This document shows positions 6,792 to 10,142 of a DNA stretch of 10,142 nt, piece after piece. Below the pieces are notes generated by a model. The model made no database searches. It saw nothing but the letters and a program-made list of their open reading frames with translations, and had not been told where the DNA came from. Location: positions 1 through 10,142 of the forward strand of contig WQTY01000042.1 of NCBI GenBank assembly GCA_009786045.1. Direction: 5' to 3'. The position numbers and the translations under genes were made by a program. Each line of letters starts with the position of its first letter. The first letter of the stretch is position 1. This DNA comes from Pseudomonadota bacterium (GTDB taxonomy: Bacteria; Myxococcota_A; Bradymonadia; UBA4248).

Positions 6792-7808
6792 CTAGGCGCG
6801 GCCGCGGCCACCCATGGTCAGGGCCATGATGGCCTTGGACGTATGGAGTCTGTTTTCGGCTTCGTCATAAACGATCGAATGCGGGCCGTCGATGACAGAG
6901 TTGTCGACCTCATTGTTGCGGTCGGCCGGGAGCGCGTGCATGTAGCAGACATCGCGATCACCCAGTGCGATTTTCTCTTCGGTGCACTTCCATGAACGCT
7001 GCGCCATGAGTTTCTCGTCGACGACCTTGACGGCACCTGAAGCCTGGAGACCTGTCTGGTCGTTTACCCAGTTGCCCCAGTTCTTGGGAATCACGATGTG
7101 GGCATCACGATAGGCTTCTTCTTCGTTATCCGTCACTGTCACTGAACCGCCATAGCGCTCGGCGTTGGCCTTGGCCTCTGCGATAACCCAATCCGGGAGC
7201 TCCCAGCCCTTCGGGTGTGCCAGGCAAACGTCCATGCCATAGCGCGGGAAAAGCAATACCTGCGACAGGGGCACGCTGATGGGTTTCTTGTGGCTCTCGG
7301 CATAGGCCCAAATGATCGACACCTTGATGCGCTTGAGATTCTGGCCAAACTTCTCCTGCATCGTCATCAGGTCGGCAATTGCCTGGAGGGGATGGTAAAG
7401 GTCGCACTGCAAATTTATCACAGGCACGGTCGCATGCTGAGCCATCTCGCTGATGAACGCATTGCCATAGCCCCAATTGCAATAACGACAGGCAATCGCA
7501 TGCCCAAAGCGCGACAAAATCACGGCCGTATCCTTGGGGCTTTCCCCATGGGCAACCTGCGTCGTGCTGCCATCAATGAAGTGGGCATGGCCACCCAATT
7601 GGGTGATGCCGGCTTCCATTGAGTTGCGCGTACGGGTGGATTGCTCAAAAAACATCAGGAAAATCGTCTGATTCTGAAGCGAATTGTTAATGGTTCCAAG
7701 CGCAAAATCTCGCTTGAGCTGCAGGGAAACATCCAAAAGCGTATCAATCTGTTCTTTCGACCAGTCACGGAGCGTCACGAAATGTTTTCCACGAAACTGA
7801 CTCTGCAT
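6792..7808 (-). CDS. Knotted-type carbamoyltransferase (YgeW / N-acetylornithine transcarbamylase-like)
   Basis: A 338-aa cytoplasmic enzyme of the aspartate/ornithine carbamoyltransferase superfamily, transferring carbamoyl between carbamoyl phosphate and an amino substrate. Visible are the carbamoyl-phosphate motif STRTR (57-61), AHGES (86-90), HPLQ (139-142), HALPADR (291-297) and the C-terminal DEAENRL (315-321). The middle matches YgeW (NLQCDLYHP, WAYAESHKKPISVP, RYGMDVCLAHPKGW, CTEE). The two ends match N-acetylornithine transcarbamylase (HFVTLRDWS; DEAENRLHTSKAIMAL). The ornithine-type HCLP is HALP and no DxxSMG is seen, so classical ArgF is unlikely. The start at 7808 has AGGAG 5 nt upstream; an ATG 18 codons earlier lacks family similarity. 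The ygeY gene lies upstream on the same strand, separated by a terminator. The natural substrate is unresolved; E. coli YgeW is also longer (about 396 aa). Confidence 0.9.
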   Translation of the reverse strand: MQSQFRGKHFVTLRDWSKEQIDTLLDVSLQLKRDFALGTINNSLQNQTIFLMFFEQSTRTRNSMEAGITQLGGHAHFIDGSTTQVAHGESPKDTAVILSRFGHAIACRYCNWGYGNAFISEMAQHATVPVINLQCDLYHPLQAIADLMTMQEKFGQNLKRIKVSIIWAYAESHKKPISVPLSQVLLFPRYGMDVCLAHPKGWELPDWVIAEAKANAERYGGSVTVTDNEEEAYRDAHIVIPKNWGNWVNDQTGLQASGAVKVVDEKLMAQRSWKCTEEKIALGDRDVCYMHALPADRNNEVDNSVIDGPHSIVYDEAENRLHTSKAIMALTMGGRGRA

Positions 7809-7840
7809 ACAAACTCCTAAAAGCGAAAAATGCCCATTAA

Positions 7841-7860
7841 CCCACGGCCTCTCCCACGGC
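7841..7860. repeat. Short tandem direct repeat in the carbamoyltransferase leader
   Basis: CCCACGGC occurs at 7841-7848 and again at 7853-7860, a 12-nt period. It lies 33-52 bp upstream of the carbamoyltransferase start, where an operator or promoter would sit. With only two 8-mers, chance cannot be excluded. Confidence 0.35.
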
Positions 7861-7908
7861 ATACACTCGAAACCGTTGGGCTAAGCCAATCCCAGAACAA
7901 CAAAGTAC

Positions 7909-7930
7909 TGCCGCAGCCCATGCTGCGGCA
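7909..7930. repeat. Perfect inverted repeat upstream of the carbamoyltransferase
   Basis: TGCCGCAG (7909-7916) and CTGCGGCA (7923-7930) form an 8-bp GC-rich stem with a 6-nt loop. On the minus strand it follows the intrinsic terminator of ygeY and no good T-run comes after it. It may be a second terminator-like hairpin or a leader structure of the carbamoyltransferase transcript. Confidence 0.6.
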
Positions 7931-7933
7931 AAC

Positions 7934-7957
7934 AAAAAATTTGCCCGAAAACCGGGC
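7934..7957 (-). terminator. Intrinsic terminator after ygeY
   Basis: On the minus strand, GCCCG and CGGGC pair around a 5-nt loop and are followed by AAATTTTTTG, a run of six T. It begins 6 nt beyond the ygeY stop at 7963. It implies that ygeY and the carbamoyltransferase, though collinear, are at least partly separate transcripts. Confidence 0.7.
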
Positions 7958-7962
7958 GAGAA

Positions 7963-9174
7963 CTACTTGGCGTCGATGCGCTTACAATAGTTTAATGGAA
8001 CCGCGGCGTACATGGCTGCCGCTTTGACCAGATGATCCTTCCAGGTGCACTCGTTCGGGAAGTGCGCCTGCTCCTCTGCACCGGGGCCAAAGCCAATGCA
8101 GGGTATTCCATAGCGGCCCATGATCGAAACGCCATTCGTCGAGAACGTCCACTTGTCGACTTCGGGTTCTCCGTTAAACAGCCCCTTGTATGTCTCCACC
8201 AGTGTCTTGCACGCCGCATGATCGGAAGGAATAACCCACGTCGGGAAATAGCACTCTGTCGGATAGACCAGGCCCGTGTACGAAGGGCGCTCATACTTGT
8301 AAAGCGATACCTCCGCACCCGCCGCCTTCACCGAAGGCAAACGGCGAATCTGCTCAAGTGCACCCTGCCACGTCTCACCATCTGTCAGACGGCGATCAAC
8401 CGAAATGGCACAGCTGTCGGCCACGGCACAGCGCGAGGGTGACGTAAAGAAAATCTCGCTCACCGTCATGCTGCCCTTGCCCAAAAACGCATCGTGATGC
8501 AGATTTTCATGCAGCGCACGAATCTCCATAATAATCGGTGCCATCTTATAGATCGCATTGTCACCGCGCTCAGGTGCACTTCCGTGACAACCCACACCAC
8601 GTGTCTCAACGCGGATCTCCATGCGGCCGCGCTGGCCACGGTAAATGCGGAGGCTCGTAGGCTCCGTGATCAATACAAACTCCGGCTTAATCCCAAGCTC
8701 GTCGATGATGTACTGCCAGCACAAACCGTCACAGTCCTCTTCCTGAACCGTGCCCGTCACGATCAGCGTATAATCGCCCTCAAGACCCAGATCCTTGATG
8801 ATCTTGCCGGCATACACCATCGAGGCCATGCCGCCTTCCTGATCCGAACCGCCGCGGCCCCAAATCGTGTTCTCGTCTTCTTTCCCCTCGTAAGGATCCA
8901 TCGTCCAAAGGCGGGGATCGCCAATACCCACCGTGTCGATGTGCGCATCCATCGCAATCACATGCTTGCCATGACCGATATAGCCAAGAATATTCCCCAT
9001 CGGGTCAATGACAACCTTGTCAAAGCCAACCTTCTCCATCTCCTCTTTGATCCGAAGTACGACCTCTTTCTCCTGGCAACTCTCACTCGGAATCCGGATC
9101 ATGTCTCGCAAAAACTTCGACATCTCCTCTCGATACGATTGGGCCTTCTTCAGAATCTCAGCATAATCTACCAT
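7963..9174 (-). CDS. ygeY: YgeY-family M20 metallohydrolase (selenium metabolism-linked)
   Basis: A 403-aa cytoplasmic M20 metallopeptidase/deacylase homolog of the YgeY group. Members sit in anaerobic purine/selenium-linked clusters with YgeW, diaminopropionate ammonia-lyase and hydantoinase-like genes; the exact substrate is not settled. All expected di-zinc residues are visible: H78 and D80 in [12 protein letters not shown], bridging D111 in [10 protein letters not shown], catalytic E145 and ligand E146 in [10 protein letters not shown]171 in LITEPT, and the late H371 in [11 protein letters not shown] dimerisation lid with [15 protein letters not shown] lies between. The start at 9174 ([10 protein letters not shown]) has AGGAG 10 nt upstream and matches the usual family N-terminus; an upstream in-frame ATG at 9264 adds 30 residues unlike the family. 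Length is normal. It is followed by an intrinsic terminator and preceded by a long regulatory gap. Confidence 0.95.
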   Translation of the reverse strand: MVDYAEILKKAQSYREEMSKFLRDMIRIPSESCQEKEVVLRIKEEMEKVGFDKVVIDPMGNILGYIGHGKHVIAMDAHIDTVGIGDPRLWTMDPYEGKEDENTIWGRGGSDQEGGMASMVYAGKIIKDLGLEGDYTLIVTGTVQEEDCDGLCWQYIIDELGIKPEFVLITEPTSLRIYRGQRGRMEIRVETRGVGCHGSAPERGDNAIYKMAPIIMEIRALHENLHHDAFLGKGSMTVSEIFFTSPSRCAVADSCAISVDRRLTDGETWQGALEQIRRLPSVKAAGAEVSLYKYERPSYTGLVYPTECYFPTWVIPSDHAACKTLVETYKGLFNGEPEVDKWTFSTNGVSIMGRYGIPCIGFGPGAEEQAHFPNECTWKDHLVKAAAMYAAVPLNYCKRIDAK

Positions 9175-9389
9175 TTTTTCGCACTCCTGCAGCTGTGCCC
9201 CCCAACCACTCACGGGGCATGTAAAACCATAAATCATCCTACGCGACTCACTAAAATGAAGCAACGATTATTGCTGAATCGCACGTCAATACTGAAGATC
9301 ATGCAGGCCTTGCGCCTACATGTGGATATCAATGCTACTTTTCAAAAACTTTATCCAAAAAAGTGTATATTCGTATTTTCAAATCATTG

Positions 9390-9404
9390 GTGACATGATG
9401 TCAC
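9390..9404. promoter_or_regulatory. Dyad GTGACA-N3-TGTCAC, possible operator
   Basis: A perfect 6-bp inverted repeat with a 3-nt centre (GTGACATGATGTCAC), about 216 bp upstream of the ygeY start. It vaguely recalls CRP/FNR-family half-sites but the half-site spacing is 7, not the usual 6 for TGTGA-N6-TCACA, so I do not assign a regulator. Confidence 0.4.
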
Positions 9405-9416
9405 TGGTTTAAACCA
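9405..9416. promoter_or_regulatory. Perfect 12-bp palindrome TGGTTTAAACCA
   Basis: It abuts the dyad at 9390-9404 directly. Two perfect palindromes end to end in an AT-rich gene-free stretch upstream of ygeY suggest protein binding sites. Chance remains possible. Confidence 0.4.
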
Positions 9417-9538
9417 CAAACACTAAACACATAGAGCGTTTTCAGCTTAAGTCACGATGTTCCTTCTGCCTCGGCCCTGCAAGATCATGCAGATCGTTTA
9501 TCCTTTGCTGGCAATGCATGGAATGTGGCCAAAAACAA

Positions 9539-9562
9539 GGGCAGAACATCTTCTGCCCCTAC
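9539..9562 (-). repeat. REP-like hairpin with GTAG foot
   Basis: On the minus strand the tetranucleotide GTAG directly abuts a perfect hairpin, GGGCAGAA-GATG-TTCTGCCC (stem 9539-9546 with 9551-9558; CTAC on the + strand at 9559-9562). GTAG followed by a GC-rich hairpin is the layout of REP elements recognised by RAYT (TnpA-REP) transposase relatives. No RAYT gene is in this window, so the assignment rests on layout alone. Confidence 0.55.
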
Positions 9563-9580
9563 GTGCCACTTCATCCACAA

Positions 9581-9599
9581 GCAATGCCAAAGGCATTGC
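9581..9599. repeat. Perfect 8-bp hairpin GCAATGCC / GGCATTGC
   Basis: A perfect inverted repeat with a 3-nt loop (AAA), lying between the REP-like hairpin and the repeated palindrome at 9606. It has no T-run on either strand and is probably part of the same composite repeat. Confidence 0.55.
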
Positions 9600-9605
9600 A
9601 GGGGG

Positions 9606-9635
9606 TGTGGGGGAACAAGTTCCCCCACAAAAAAA
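9606..9635. repeat. Repeat copy 2 of the palindrome at 6756-6785
   Basis: Thirty bases identical to 6756-6785, with arms GTGGGGGAAC and GTTCCCCCAC plus a 3' A-run. It lies 10 bp beyond the stop of the GT51 glycosyltransferase gene, as copy 1 lies beyond the stops of two genes. Here the T-run on the left is replaced by GGGGG, so only the core palindrome and the A side are shared. Confidence 0.85.
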
Positions 9636-9645
9636 GAAAGCAGCA

Positions 9646-10142
9646 TTACCAATCCACCACGGGCCTGGGCCGATCCGAAATTTTGCCCTCACGTATGAGA
9701 GGCAGCGCCGCCTCCCAGGCCGAAGCACTGATCCGATTCGTCGCGCGGAGCGCATTGCCAACATTGACCATCTTCTGGATGCGCGAGCTCGAAAGTTCGT
9801 TTTGTGCATATTGTTTTCCAAAAATAATGGGATTGGGCAGTATGCTTGCCAAAAATAAAGCCTCCCTGAGCGAAAGCTGCGAAACAGTTTTGGAAAAATA
9901 GAAAGCCGCAGCCTCGCGAATGCCGTAGATATCTTTGGCCCAGTGCGCCAGGTTAAGATAAAGCTCAAAAATGCGAATCTTAGGAAGCGTCTTCTCCATC
10001 TGCCAGGTCAGAAATGCTTCCTGGAATTTTCGGGAAAGCGTTTTGTCGTGATTCAAAAACAGATTTTTAACCACCTGTTGAGAAATCGTCGACCCCCCTC
10101 GCACGACCCTGTCCGCCTTCAGATTGGCAACAAGGCTGCCGC
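9646..10142 (-). CDS. GT51 peptidoglycan glycosyltransferase, C-terminal part (partial)
   Basis: Polymerises lipid II into glycan strands at the outer face of the inner membrane. The last 164 residues are visible; the frame is open through the window edge, so the apparent GTG start at 10104 is internal (that codon is the Val of VVRGGSTISQQ). GT51 signatures are clear: RGGSTISQQVVKNLFLN, LSRKFQEAFLTWQMEK containing the conserved second-motif Glu, IFELYLNLA, DIYGIREAAAFYFSK, LSLREALFLASILPNP. The first catalytic Glu (EDxxFxxHxG motif) lies outside. The protein ends about 60 residues after ILPNP, with no transpeptidase domain, so it is a monofunctional MtgA-like enzyme or a longer protein with an extra N-terminal region rather than a bifunctional class A PBP. 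A repeat palindrome follows its stop. Confidence 0.93.
   Translation of the reverse strand, partial: GSLVANLKADRVVRGGSTISQQVVKNLFLNHDKTLSRKFQEAFLTWQMEKTLPKIRIFELYLNLAHWAKDIYGIREAAAFYFSKTVSQLSLREALFLASILPNPIIFGKQYAQNELSSSRIQKMVNVGNALRATNRISASAWEAALPLIREGKISDRPRPVVDW

Larger units (their letters stand above)
9175..9538. promoter_or_regulatory. Gene-free region upstream of ygeY
   Basis: No credible gene on either strand; the + strand open frames here are the antisense of ygeY running on. It should hold the ygeY promoter (minus strand). I find TTGAAA-like -35 boxes but no convincing -10 at proper spacing, and no sigma54 -24/-12 pair. Two perfect dyads at 9390-9416 are described separately. Confidence 0.5.

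Noticed and set aside
7809..7862. 18-residue N-terminal extension of the carbamoyltransferase
   Set aside because: The ATG at 7808 has AGGAG at good spacing and begins the family-like region; the extension does not resemble homologs.
9175..9264. 30-residue N-terminal extension of YgeY
   Set aside because: The family normally begins at [14 protein letters not shown] sequence, and the ATG at 9174 has its own AGGAG.
8494..9393. Long + strand open frame (299 codons)
   Set aside because: It is antisense to ygeY, whose catalytic residues are all intact in the other strand; the product has no recognisable features.
9457..9858. + strand open frame over the hairpin cluster
   Set aside because: It reads through the repeat palindrome and antisense to the GT51 gene. 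The peptide VGEQVPPQK shared with the frame at 6757 only reflects the DNA repeat.
10102..10104. GTG as real start of the GT51 gene
   Set aside because: The frame continues upstream with family-like residues (GSLVANLKADRV), and the first catalytic motif would be missing.
1..10142. CRISPR array, tRNA, rRNA, insertion sequence or selenocysteine element
   Set aside because: No regularly spaced repeats, tRNA cloverleaf, rRNA signature, transposase or in-frame UGA with a plausible SECIS was seen.

Overview
The window looks like bacterial chromosome of moderately high GC from an organism with an exported or envelope proteome and an anaerobic or fermentative style of metabolism. The indicators are a GTP-type PEP carboxykinase, the YgeY-type 'selenium metabolism-linked' hydrolase paired with a knotted-type carbamoyltransferase, exported proteins built from carboxypeptidase-regulatory-like beta-sandwich repeats, and a GT51 peptidoglycan glycosyltransferase. 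I cannot fix the phylum from sequence alone. The repeat-rich exported protein would suit Acidobacteriota-like, Myxococcota-like or other deep Gram-negative lineages, but this is a weak inference.

Layout. (1) Positions 2-3423, + strand: a tightly packed set of three genes. They are PEP carboxykinase (5' end outside the window), a protein with a C-terminal BRCT domain that starts inside the carboxykinase stop codon (ATGA), and an unrecognised 305-aa protein starting 3 nt after the BRCT gene stops. (2) Positions 3353-3631, - strand: a small two-helix membrane protein whose 3' end overlaps the 3' end of the preceding convergent gene by 71 bp. (3) Positions 3632-3768: an AT-rich divergent promoter region. 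(4) Positions 3769-6743, + strand: a two-gene, ATGA-coupled envelope unit. It encodes a signal-peptide protein with a C-terminal anchor that resembles DUF4350, and a 706-aa exported protein with about six carboxypeptidase-regulatory-like domains and a PDZ-like C-terminus. (5) Positions 6744-6791: a long perfect palindrome between convergent genes. (6) Positions 6792-9174, - strand: ygeY, an intrinsic terminator, then a carbamoyltransferase of the YgeW / acetylornithine-transcarbamylase group. (7) Positions 9175-9645: a gene-free stretch with two perfect dyads upstream of ygeY and, further out, three hairpins in a row. One hairpin has the GTAG-plus-stem layout of REP elements; another is a 30-nt exact copy of the palindrome at 6756. 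(8) Positions 9646 to the window end, - strand: the C-terminal part of a GT51 glycosyltransferase.

Working together. The carbamoyltransferase and YgeY probably act in one anaerobic nitrogen or purine-derivative pathway, as in the E. coli yge cluster, although the rest of that cluster is not visible here. The coupled envelope pair probably acts outside the cytoplasm. Coupling of PEP carboxykinase to a BRCT protein and an orphan protein is unexplained. The most notable points are the altered guanine-pocket residues of the PEP carboxykinase, the PEPCK-BRCT-orphan gene set, and the palindromic repeat family.
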